NCBI GenBank assembly: GCA_900549085.1
Contig: URMO01000026.1
Span: forward strand, 1-24,753
Direction of reading: 5' to 3'
DNA: 24,753 nucleotides
DNA from: an uncultured Collinsella sp.
GTDB taxonomy: Bacteria > Actinomycetota > Coriobacteriia > Coriobacteriales > Coriobacteriaceae
The number at the start of each line of letters is the position of its first letter. Within the stretch, counting starts at the first letter, position 1. A program made the translations under genes and the position numbers. The notes beneath the pieces are model-generated. The model did no database searches and was not told the DNA's origin. It saw nothing but the letters and a program-made list of their open reading frames with translations. Positions 14,036 through 20,965 of this stretch are shown here, piece by piece.

Positions 14036-15637
14036 GTGTCTGCAGCCATCAAACCCTTCGGCGACGAGTTCGAAGAATATGGTCGCGATGAATCTCGCAC
14101 ATCGGGCGAGGCGTCGAGCATCTCGTTTCCGACAACGGAGGACGAAGTCCGCGCCATTCTGCGAAAGCTCCATGCCGAGCATGTTCCGATAACGGTCCAG
14201 GGTGCTCGGACCGGTCTGGCTGCCGGTGCCGTGCCCCACGGCGGTCACATCCTCAACACTTCTCGTATGAATCGCTACCTGGGTCTTCGCCGCGACGAGC
14301 GAGGCCGTTTTCTGCTGCGCGTGGAGCCGGGCGTCGTGCTTTCGGAGTTGCGCAAGCAGCTGGGTAAGAAGGCATTGCCGACCGCTGGCTGGGATCAGGC
14401 ATCGCTTGAGGCCTACGAGGAGTTCCAGGCAGCTCCCGAGCAGTTCTTTCCCACCGATCCCACCGAGGCATCTGCCTGCTTGGGCGGTATGGCGGCGTGC
14501 AATGCCTCCGGTGCCCGCAGCTACGCCTATGGTCCCATGCGCCCGCACGTTACGGGGCTTCACGTGGCACTGGCGGATGGCGACCTGCTCGAGCTTCATC
14601 GAGGTCGGGCGCACGCTGACGCACGCCACTTGTCGCTCGTGACGGCAGGGGGCCGCGCGCTCGAGCTGGATCTTCCCGGCTATACCATGCCCAAGACCAA
14701 AAACGCGTCGGGTTATTTCGTTTCGGACGATATGGACGCCATCGACCTTTTCATCGGTGCGTGCGGCACACTCGGCGTCATTACCGAGCTCGAGATCGCC
14801 CTGCAGGCGGCACCTTCGGTCGTATGGGGCGTGAGCTGCTTTTTCGACAGCGAGGACAAGGCAGTGTCCTTTACCGATTCCGTGCGCCCCGTGCTGTCCC
14901 ATGCCGCCGCTATTGAGTATTTCGATGCCGGCGCCTTGGATATCCTTCGCCGCCAGCGCGAGCAGTCGACCGCGTTTGCCTCGCTGCCGGCACTCGACGA
15001 TGAGGCAAAGGTCTGTGTTTACGTGGAACTCGACTGCGACGACGAGGCTCAAGCGACTGAGGAGCTGTACCACCTGGGATGGGTTTTGGAGCTTGCGGGC
15101 GGCCGCGATGACGCGACCTGGGTTGCGCGCACCGAGGTCGATCGCGAATGCCAGCGGTTCTTCCGCCACGCCGTCCCCGAGAGTGTCAACATGCTCATCG
15201 ACGAGCGTCGCCGCACCGACCCCACCATTACCAAACTGGGGTCGGATATGTCGGTACCCAACGCGCGCCTGGCCGATGTCGTTGCCTTCTATCGCCGCAC
15301 GCTGGCCGAAAGCGGGCTTGAGTCTGCCGCCTGGGGACATATCGGCAACAACCATCTGCATGTGAATATCCTGCCGCGCGATGCGCAGGACTACCGTCGC
15401 GGTGGTGAGCTGTTTGCCCGGTGGGCTGCGGAGGTAACGGCTATGGGCGGCGCCGTCTCTGCCGAGCACGGCGTCGGCAAGATCAAAGCGGGCTTTTTGG
15501 AGACGATGTACGGCCACGAGGCCATGGTCGAATCGGCTCGACTCAAGCTGCAGCTCGATCCTGCCGGGCAGCTGGGTCGTGGCAACCTGTTTTCGGAGAA
15601 GCTCTTGGATGAACTCGTCCAGAAAGGGGGCGCGTGA
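14036..15637 (+). CDS. lctD: FAD-linked lactate/2-hydroxyacid dehydrogenase (LctD/GlcD type)
   Basis: A 533-aa flavoprotein of the FAD-linked oxidase family. The N-terminal PCMH-type FAD domain shows VQGARTGLAAGAVPHGG (about residues 55-75) and PTDPTEASACLGGMAACNASGARSYAYG-type loops near 140-165. The C-terminal oxidase domain has GHIGNNHLHVNI (near 445) and AVSAEHGVGKIK (near 475), which in D-lactate and glycolate oxidoreductases carry catalytic His residues. The GTG start has a GGGGGAG site about five bases upstream. The two electron-transfer flavoprotein subunits follow without a gap, as in the Acetobacterium woodii LctBCD enzyme. There the dehydrogenase oxidises lactate with NAD+ at the expense of reduced ferredoxin. 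Lactate is the most likely substrate, but glycolate or another 2-hydroxyacid cannot be excluded. Confidence 0.85.
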   Translation: MSAAIKPFGDEFEEYGRDESRTSGEASSISFPTTEDEVRAILRKLHAEHVPITVQGARTGLAAGAVPHGGHILNTSRMNRYLGLRRDERGRFLLRVEPGVVLSELRKQLGKKALPTAGWDQASLEAYEEFQAAPEQFFPTDPTEASACLGGMAACNASGARSYAYGPMRPHVTGLHVALADGDLLELHRGRAHADARHLSLVTAGGRALELDLPGYTMPKTKNASGYFVSDDMDAIDLFIGACGTLGVITELEIALQAAPSVVWGVSCFFDSEDKAVSFTDSVRPVLSHAAAIEYFDAGALDILRRQREQSTAFASLPALDDEAKVCVYVELDCDDEAQATEELYHLGWVLELAGGRDDATWVARTEVDRECQRFFRHAVPESVNMLIDERRRTDPTITKLGSDMSVPNARLADVVAFYRRTLAESGLESAAWGHIGNNHLHVNILPRDAQDYRRGGELFARWAAEVTAMGGAVSAEHGVGKIKAGFLETMYGHEAMVESARLKLQLDPAGQLGRGNLFSEKLLDELVQKGGA

Positions 15638-15639
15638 AG

Positions 15640-16455
15640 ATGAGCGATTTCCATATGGTGGTGTGCGTCAAAGCGGTACCGGGAAGCACCGAGGTCAAGA
15701 TGGACCCCAAAACCAATACCATCGTGCGTGATGGCAAGCAGGCGGTCATTAATCCCTTCGATGCAAGTGCCCTCGAATGCGCTCTGGCGCTCAAGGACGA
15801 CTTTATCGGCTTTGGCATGGATGTGCGCGTGACGGTGGTGTCGATGGGCATCCCTGCAACCGAATCGCTGCTGCGCGACTGCATTGCCCGCGGCGCCGAC
15901 GATGCATTGCTGCTCACCGACCGTGCTTTTGCGGGCGCGGACACGTTAGCGACCACCTATGCTCTCAAATGCGGCATCGAGGCGCTCGACGAGGACTTCG
16001 ATCTGCTCATCTGCGGCAAGATGGCGGTGGATGGCGATACTGCCCAGATTGGCCCCGAGCTGGCCGGCGCCTTCGAGATTCCCTGCGTGACCGATGTGAG
16101 CTGCGTGCAGAGTGCGGGCTTTACGACGTGCGGTGCGCTTTTGCTCGTTCACGGTTGCGATGCCGGCGAGGAGACGGTCTATCTGGAGATGCCGTGCGCG
16201 ATGACGACCGCCAAGGAGATCGGCCAGCTGCGCATGCCGAGCATCGCCGGCATTCGCGCGGCCGAAGATGCGGATGTGCGGGTGGTCTGTGCTGCCGATG
16301 TACATGCTGACCCTTCGCGTTGCGGCCTTACCGGATCGCCGACGCAGGTCGTGCGCTCGTTTGTGCCCGACCGCGACCAAACGTGCGAGGCCATCGAGGG
16401 CACGCCGGTCGAGCAGGCGGCAAAGCTTGCCAAGATTATCGAGGGGATGGCATAG
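15640..16455 (+). CDS. etfB: Electron transfer flavoprotein beta subunit (LctB type)
   Basis: A 271-aa EtfB. It starts with the standard strand VVCVKAVPGSTEVKMDP and contains CGKMAVDGDTAQIGPELAG around residues 125-140. The DGDTAQ loop is typical of Etfs that hold a second FAD in the beta subunit, as bifurcating/confurcating enzymes do; ordinary Etfs bind AMP there. The conserved LEMPCAMTTAKEIGQLRMPS stretch follows. Two starts are possible: GTG at 15634, overlapping the dehydrogenase stop, or ATG at 15640. The ATG was preferred because the AAAGGGGG site is nine bases from it but only three from the GTG. It lies between the dehydrogenase and EtfA genes of a single tightly packed operon. Confidence 0.87.
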   Translation: MSDFHMVVCVKAVPGSTEVKMDPKTNTIVRDGKQAVINPFDASALECALALKDDFIGFGMDVRVTVVSMGIPATESLLRDCIARGADDALLLTDRAFAGADTLATTYALKCGIEALDEDFDLLICGKMAVDGDTAQIGPELAGAFEIPCVTDVSCVQSAGFTTCGALLLVHGCDAGEETVYLEMPCAMTTAKEIGQLRMPSIAGIRAAEDADVRVVCAADVHADPSRCGLTGSPTQVVRSFVPDRDQTCEAIEGTPVEQAAKLAKIIEGMA

Positions 16456-17661
16456 ATGAGCGGACTGATAATCGATAGGGAGGCGTGCGTTGGCTGTGGC
16501 CGCTGCGTTCGCGCCTGTGCCTCGGGTGGCATTGTGGTGGAGGGCGAGCGCCCCAACCGCTGCGCCCATGTGACCGACGGCTGTATCTTGTGCGGCGGGT
16601 GCGTCGACGCCTGCCCCGTCAATGCCATTTCGATCGAGCGCGACGAGGCCGCCGGCGCGGTTGACCTCGATGCGTATCGAGACATATGGGTATTCGTGCA
16701 GACCGACGAGCACGATGTCGTGGCTCCGGTGGCCTACGAGCTCATGGGTAAGGGGCGCGAGCTTGCCGATGCTCGCGGTTGCCGTCTGGTGGCATTGGCC
16801 GGCATGGGCCCCGAGGGCTCGCTTGAGGACCTGGAGCATCTGGTCTGCGCCGGTGCCGACGAGGTCGTGGTCTGTCGCGACGAGCGACGGCGCCAAAACG
16901 ATGCGGAGATCTATGCTCGTCTCATCTGCGATTTGGTGGCCGAGCGCAGACCCGAGGCCATTCTGTACGGCGCGACCGCCTTTGGTCGTGAGCTGGCGCC
17001 CGGTGTGGCCGTACGCTTGCAGACGGGCCTTACGGCCGACTGTACGGTGCTTTCGATGGATACGGAGGCGGGTCTACTGCAGCAGACCCGCCCGGCGTTT
17101 GGCGGCAACTTGATGGCCACCATTATCTGCCCCAATCATCGTCCCCAGATGGCAACGGTGCGTCCCGGCATCTTTGGGGTACCCGAGTTTGATTACAGCC
17201 GCTCTGGCACGATTACCCAGGTATCGCTTGCGGATGATGCTAAGGCCCGCGTCGAGATCTCGATTCCCGCCGAGGAGTGGGGGCAGCAGACATCAATTGC
17301 CGATGCCGAGCGCCTGGTCGTGGTGGGCCGCGGCATTGGCTCCAAGAAGAATCTGCCCCTGATGCGAAAGCTCGCCGATGCCTTGGGTGCCGAGCTTGGT
17401 TGCACGCGTCCTGTTGTGGAGGCAGGTTGGCTGGAGTACCGCCACCAGGTTGGGCAGACCGGCGTGTCGGTTTCGCCCAAGCTCCTTGTGAGCATCGGCG
17501 TTTCGGGTGCTATCCAGCACCTAGCCGGCATCGGCGGCGCGGAGTGCGTCATTGCCGTCAACGAGGACCCAGATGCCCCCATCTTCGGCGCTGCGCAGTA
17601 TAAAGTTGTCGGCGACGCCGTCGAAGTCGTCGAAGAGCTCCTGGCCCAGCTCGAGCGCTAG
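16456..17661 (+). CDS. etfA: EtfA with N-terminal ferredoxin domain (LctC type)
   Basis: A 401-aa EtfA extended at the N terminus by a two-cluster ferredoxin domain. Cluster ligands are visible as CVGCGRCVRAC (about residues 11-21) and CILCGGCVDACP (about 43-54), both CX2CX2CX3C. The Etf part follows, with the FAD-binding C-terminal end VVGRGIGSKKNLPLM, YRHQVGQTGVSVSPKLLVSIGVSGAIQHLAG. Fusion of ferredoxin clusters to EtfA is the feature of LctC-type subunits in electron-confurcating lactate dehydrogenase and gives a route for electrons from reduced ferredoxin. The ATG directly follows the etfB TAG, with a GAGGGG site about ten bases upstream. Its TAG overlaps the stop codon of the opposite-strand HD gene by four bases, so there is no room for a terminator between them. 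Confidence 0.9.
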   Translation: MSGLIIDREACVGCGRCVRACASGGIVVEGERPNRCAHVTDGCILCGGCVDACPVNAISIERDEAAGAVDLDAYRDIWVFVQTDEHDVVAPVAYELMGKGRELADARGCRLVALAGMGPEGSLEDLEHLVCAGADEVVVCRDERRRQNDAEIYARLICDLVAERRPEAILYGATAFGRELAPGVAVRLQTGLTADCTVLSMDTEAGLLQQTRPAFGGNLMATIICPNHRPQMATVRPGIFGVPEFDYSRSGTITQVSLADDAKARVEISIPAEEWGQQTSIADAERLVVVGRGIGSKKNLPLMRKLADALGAELGCTRPVVEAGWLEYRHQVGQTGVSVSPKLLVSIGVSGAIQHLAGIGGAECVIAVNEDPDAPIFGAAQYKVVGDAVEVVEELLAQLER

Positions 17662-18470
17662 GCGCCGGCCAGCCAGGCTCGCATCTCTTTCTTTAGGCGT
17701 TCCCAGGTCGCTTGCGTGGCGGGGTCGGTAAAGGGCCGCACGATGCCAAAAGGTGCGTCGAGCAGGCGGTAGATATCGCCCTGCTTGCGCGCCAGCGCGC
17801 GGCTTGCCGGATAGACGAGCTCAAACATAAAGCAGATAAGCCCCACCAAGTAGTCCGCGGGCTCATCGCGCTCATCGCGCGTGACGCAGCGGTGCTCGTC
17901 AAAGGCAGTCAACGTCGGTGCCGAGAAGTGGCTGGCAAGAAACACGTCCTCATCCACTTTGAGGATGGTGTCGACGGTGCTGTCGGCGATGGTGCGCGCG
18001 ATGTCGATCTTGTCGCCATCGCGCACGATATCGCAGAAGCGCCGCGTGCGCTCGCCGAGCTGCGCGGGCAGACGGAAATCGCTGTGATAGGCAATGCTCG
18101 CTCGAATGAGTTCGTCTTCTACCGGATCGTCGATAAAGTCGCGGATACTTGTTGTCGCGGGCGCATCTGTAGGGTTTTCGCCAAAGAGAACCTCGACGCC
18201 CAACGCCGCATGGCTCATGCTTTCGGCATCCTTAAACGTATCCCAGCGTCGCAGCTGCTCAAAGCGACCCATATCGTGCAGCAGGCCGCAAAGCCACGCT
18301 AGGTCAATGTCCTGAGGTGACCAGCCCTGTTCGCGTGCCACGGCATCGCATGCCTCGGCAACGTGGTACGTATGCTCGATTTTGAGCGCGATACGCGGAT
18401 TGGCGGCATCGTAGGCATCGGTGTAGGTCTTGAAGGCCGCGGCAGCCCGCGTTCGATCGATAGCTGTCAT
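17658..18470 (-). CDS. HD-domain phosphohydrolase
   Basis: A 270-aa HD-superfamily protein. The metal ligands are visible as His in LKIEHTYHVAEA (about residues 31-35), the HD pair in LLHDMGRFEQLRRW (about 67-68), a His in SHAALGVEVLFGE and IAYHSDFRLP, and an Asp in CDIVRDGDKIDIARTI. The pattern resembles small HD hydrolases that act on nucleotides or related phosphates; the substrate cannot be told. There is no membrane segment or fused sensor domain. The ATG at 18470 has an AGGAAG site five bases upstream. It converges on etfA with a four-base stop-codon overlap and diverges from azlC. Confidence 0.8.
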   Translation of the reverse strand: MTAIDRTRAAAAFKTYTDAYDAANPRIALKIEHTYHVAEACDAVAREQGWSPQDIDLAWLCGLLHDMGRFEQLRRWDTFKDAESMSHAALGVEVLFGENPTDAPATTSIRDFIDDPVEDELIRASIAYHSDFRLPAQLGERTRRFCDIVRDGDKIDIARTIADSTVDTILKVDEDVFLASHFSAPTLTAFDEHRCVTRDERDEPADYLVGLICFMFELVYPASRALARKQGDIYRLLDAPFGIVRPFTDPATQATWERLKKEMRAWLAGA

Positions 18471-18488
18471 AATGACTTCCTAAAAAGT

Positions 18489-18508
18489 TGTGTCTTTCTG
18501 TGTCTTTC
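18489..18508. repeat. Two tandem copies of a 10-bp unit
   Basis: TGTGTCTTTC occurs twice in direct tandem. It lies about 20 bp upstream of the HD gene start, between its ribosome binding site and a candidate TACAAT -10 box (18521-18526, minus strand), so it would be in the 5' leader. It may be a regulator site or simply a slippage repeat. Confidence 0.35.
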
Positions 18509-18520
18509 GATCCGGTGGCA

Positions 18521-18526
18521 ATTGTA
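18521..18526 (-). promoter_or_regulatory. Candidate -10 box for the HD-domain gene
   Basis: TACAAT on the minus strand matches the -10 consensus in five of six bases, about 50 bp upstream of the HD gene ATG. No convincing -35 box is seen. A small dyad, CCATCG-GG-CGATGG (18541-18554), lies just upstream, between the divergent HD and azlC genes, and could be an operator. Confidence 0.3.
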
Positions 18527-18607
18527 GGTGAACTCGGTTGCCATCGGGCGATGGTTCTGCCGCGTCGTTGAATGCGGCTCGGAAATCTTGTCGGGACGAG
18601 GAACGCT

Positions 18608-19300
18608 ATGGTGCTCAAAATCGTTAAAACCGTCTGGCCGGTGATGCTTACCTATGTTGCGATAGCCGCGCCGTGCGGAATGATTATGGCGCAGACGGGA
18701 ATGGAACCCTGGATGGTTTTTGCCCTGAGCAGCACGTTCGTGACGGGCAGCGGGCAGTTTATGATCTGTAATCTGTGGCTAGCAGGCGTGCCTGCGGCGT
18801 CGATCGTCGCGAGCGTCGCCGCAATCTCCTCGCGCTTTGCGCTTTACTCGGCATCGATCGCACCGCATTTGAGGGGTGCTTCGAAGCGTCAGACGCTGGC
18901 TGTTGCCGCGACACTTACCGAGGAGGCATACGGCATTTCGCTTGCCAAGTTGGTTAAAGGGGAGGATTGGGGTCCGCTCGAGTCCTTTGTGCTCAACGTG
19001 ATCCTCATCGCAACATGGGGCGTTTCGTGTACGACGGGCGCCATCGTCGGCGCCGTTGTCGATGTTCCCACCGCTATTGCGGGTTTTGTCTGCACATCGC
19101 TCTTTATCTGCCTACTCTTTTCGCAGCGACTGTCGCGCGGCAATGTCGTAGCTGCCGGTTTGGCTGCGGTGTCCGTCGCCATATGCAAGTTCTTGGGGTG
19201 GACGAATATCGCCGTGCCGGCAAGTGTGCTCGTCGGCGTTGTCACGGCACTCGCGTGCGATGTCCTCGCCGAGGGAAGGGGCGCTCGCGATGCCCGTTAA
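18608..19300 (+). CDS. azlC: AzlC-type branched-chain amino acid exporter subunit
   Basis: A 230-aa membrane protein with about six helices. Family motifs include AIAAPCGMIMAQTGMEPWMVFALSS-type residues near the start and TGSGQFM, SSRFALYSASIAPHL and TLTEEAYGISLAK. AzlC pairs with AzlD to export branched-chain amino acids or analogues. The ATG at 18608 is chosen because GACGAGGA lies six to seven bases upstream; an earlier in-frame ATG at 18572 has no such site. It overlaps azlD by 11 bases. Confidence 0.87.
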   Translation: MVLKIVKTVWPVMLTYVAIAAPCGMIMAQTGMEPWMVFALSSTFVTGSGQFMICNLWLAGVPAASIVASVAAISSRFALYSASIAPHLRGASKRQTLAVAATLTEEAYGISLAKLVKGEDWGPLESFVLNVILIATWGVSCTTGAIVGAVVDVPTAIAGFVCTSLFICLLFSQRLSRGNVVAAGLAAVSVAICKFLGWTNIAVPASVLVGVVTALACDVLAEGRGARDAR

Positions 19301-19613
19301 TGAGTTTTTGGTCCTATGGCTGTCGTCATGGGCGGCCATCGCGTTTTTCCGCATTGCCCCGGCGTTTGCCTTGCGCGGGAGAACGCTGTCGCCCCGCGTT
19401 ACCGAGGCCTTGGGTTATATTCCGCCTGCCGCCTTTGCGGCGCTGGTCGCCAACGATTTGATAAGCCCTGGCGCTTTCGACGCCGGCTTGTGGCAGGGCT
19501 TGATTCCCTGGATTGCGGCCGCCGGCGTCGTGGCGGTGGCAATCAAGACAAAGTCGATGTTGTGGTGCTGCGTCTCGGGCATCGTGTTCTATATCGTTTT
19601 GAGCTTCATATAA
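19290..19613 (+). CDS. azlD: AzlD-type branched-chain amino acid exporter subunit
   Basis: A 107-aa membrane protein with about four helices, the small AzlD partner of AzlC. It shows the family's start (NEFLVLWLSSWAAIAFFRIAPAF), the ALGYIPPAAFAALV motif and a hydrophobic end. The ATG at 19290, inside the end of azlC, follows a GAGGGAAGGGG site about nine bases upstream; the open frame begins earlier but that part overlaps azlC in a non-family-like sequence. The 11-bp overlap ensures coupled synthesis of the two subunits. Confidence 0.85.
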   Translation: MPVNEFLVLWLSSWAAIAFFRIAPAFALRGRTLSPRVTEALGYIPPAAFAALVANDLISPGAFDAGLWQGLIPWIAAAGVVAVAIKTKSMLWCCVSGIVFYIVLSFI

Positions 19614-19755
19614 GAGCGGAGCACGTTTAGCGTCCCGGCACAACGAATCGAATTTCTCACCGAGCCGGTCTGCTTCTTCTGGTACCATGGTCAAACTTTA
19701 CTGTAGCAAAGTGTGACGTGGGCTTTTGTTCTTCGTCAGCGGAAGTGGGGGTTTC

Positions 19756-20778
19756 ATGGCACAGGAAGCGACCGCCAACGAGCAAAAGAAATTCAAAGTC
19801 CCGCGTATCCCGGGTGACATCATGATCTACCCGATGATCGTTGGCCTTTTGCTCAATACCTTCTGCCCGCAGGTCTTTGAGATCGGCGGCTTCTTTACCG
19901 CCGCCTGCCGCGGTGGTTCCAACACCATCGTTGCCGCGATCCTGCTGTTTGTGGGTGCTGGCATCAGCTTTAAGTCCACGCCGGGCGCCATCAAGACCGG
20001 CATCGTTGTGCTGATTCCTAAGCTTGTGGTGGCAGCCGCGCTGGGTCTTGGTGTTGCGTATTTCTTTAACGACAACCTTTTGGGCCTGAGCTCGGTCTCC
20101 ATCATCGGCGGCATTACGTTTTGCAACATGGCGCTCTACACGGGCATCATGGGCGAGTTCGGCGACGAGTCCGAGCAGGGCGCCGTGGGTATCCTGTTCT
20201 TTACGGCCGGCCCCGCCGTCACCATGATCATCCTGGGCGTTTCGGGTCTTGCTAACATCCCGCTGGGTACCATCGTCGGCTCCATCCTGCCGCTTGTCAT
20301 CGGTATGGTTCTGGGCAACCTCTTCCCGTTCATCAAGAACCTGCTGGTTCCCGGCACCAACCCTGCGATTGCCGTTATCGGATTTCAGCTCGGTGCGTCA
20401 ATGAGTCTTTCGAGCTTTATCACCGGCGGTATTTCCGGCATCTTGTTGGGCCTTATCACGCTGTTTGTCGTCGGTCCTATCACCTTTGCGTTCGAGCGCC
20501 TGTGCGGCGGCAATGGCAAGGCCGCTGTGGCTTGCTCCACCATCGCCGGCACGGCTATGACCACACCGGTTGCCCTCGCCGAGGTCGCACCGCGCTATGC
20601 CGAGCTTGCGCCCACCGCGTATGCGCAGATCGCCACCGCCGTCATCATCACGGCAATCATGGCCCCGATTCTGACCGGCTGGGCCGACAAGAAGTTTTGC
20701 CAGGGCAAGGAGGATCTGTCGCCTGCCGGTGTCGAGGCCATCGAGGAGGCCATCGCGACCGACATCGATGGCGAATAG
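19756..20778 (+). CDS. kdgT: 2-keto-3-deoxygluconate permease (KdgT)
   Basis: A 340-aa membrane protein with about ten helices, matching KdgT in length. Motifs include VPRIPGDIMIYPMIVGLLLNTF at the start, ACRGGSNTIVAAILLFVGAGISFK, FCNMALYTGIMGEFGDESEQGAVGIL and STIAGTAMTTPVALAEV. KdgT is a cation symporter that imports 2-keto-3-deoxygluconate from pectin or uronate breakdown. The ATG at 19756 has a GTGGGGG site four to five bases upstream; a longer frame starts at 19726 without one. No kdgK, kdgA, kduD or KdgR-like gene is nearby, so the rest of the pathway must lie elsewhere or the substrate is different. Confidence 0.87.
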   Translation: MAQEATANEQKKFKVPRIPGDIMIYPMIVGLLLNTFCPQVFEIGGFFTAACRGGSNTIVAAILLFVGAGISFKSTPGAIKTGIVVLIPKLVVAAALGLGVAYFFNDNLLGLSSVSIIGGITFCNMALYTGIMGEFGDESEQGAVGILFFTAGPAVTMIILGVSGLANIPLGTIVGSILPLVIGMVLGNLFPFIKNLLVPGTNPAIAVIGFQLGASMSLSSFITGGISGILLGLITLFVVGPITFAFERLCGGNGKAAVACSTIAGTAMTTPVALAEVAPRYAELAPTAYAQIATAVIITAIMAPILTGWADKKFCQGKEDLSPAGVEAIEEAIATDIDGE

Positions 20779-20823
20779 CAATCGCTACCAATCAATGATG
20801 CCGGAGTGCAATTCGCGCCGTTT

Positions 20824-20867
20824 GAGCGCCCGAACGATGACTGTTTTGCAGTGACGTTCGGGCGCTC
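20824..20867 (+). terminator. kdgT: Long hairpin downstream of kdgT
   Basis: A perfect 13-bp stem (GAGCGCCCGAACG, 20824-20836, with its complement at 20855-20867) is capped, after a small internal loop, by a second 4-bp stem (ACTG/CAGT) and a 5-nt loop. It is the strongest hairpin in the window. No T tract follows, so it may protect the kdgT mRNA 3' end or act with the next hairpin rather than terminate alone. Confidence 0.5.
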
Positions 20868-20876
20868 TGCTATGAT
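20868..20876 (+). promoter_or_regulatory. Extended -10 promoter of the diguanylate cyclase gene
   Basis: TGC-TATGAT is an extended -10 element, identical to the one before the Shango operon. A possible -35 (TTGCAG, about 20846-20851) lies 19 bp upstream, within the loop of the long hairpin. The predicted start is near 20883, about 80 bases before the GTG. Confidence 0.45.
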
Positions 20877-20877
20877 T

Positions 20878-20907
20878 CCCCTTACCCCTGCGGGTAGGGG
20901 GTGTTTG
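20878..20907 (+). terminator. Second hairpin downstream of kdgT, probable terminator
   Basis: A 10-bp stem with one G-U wobble (CCCCTTACCC with GGGTAGGGGG) and a 4-nt loop is followed by TGTTTGTT. This looks like a rho-independent terminator for transcripts coming from kdgT. The predicted start site of the next gene lies inside its first arm, so new transcripts from that promoter would not form it. Confidence 0.6.
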
Positions 20908-20965
20908 TTGCCCAGACCAGAATCGGGCGATTCTGACCACTTGAATATTGAAGGGATGGCGTCTA

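Noticed and set aside
14015..15517. A 500-codon open frame antisense to the lactate dehydrogenase gene
   Set aside because: It is a shadow of a gene with clear FAD-domain motifs; it has no recognisable domain or ribosome binding site.
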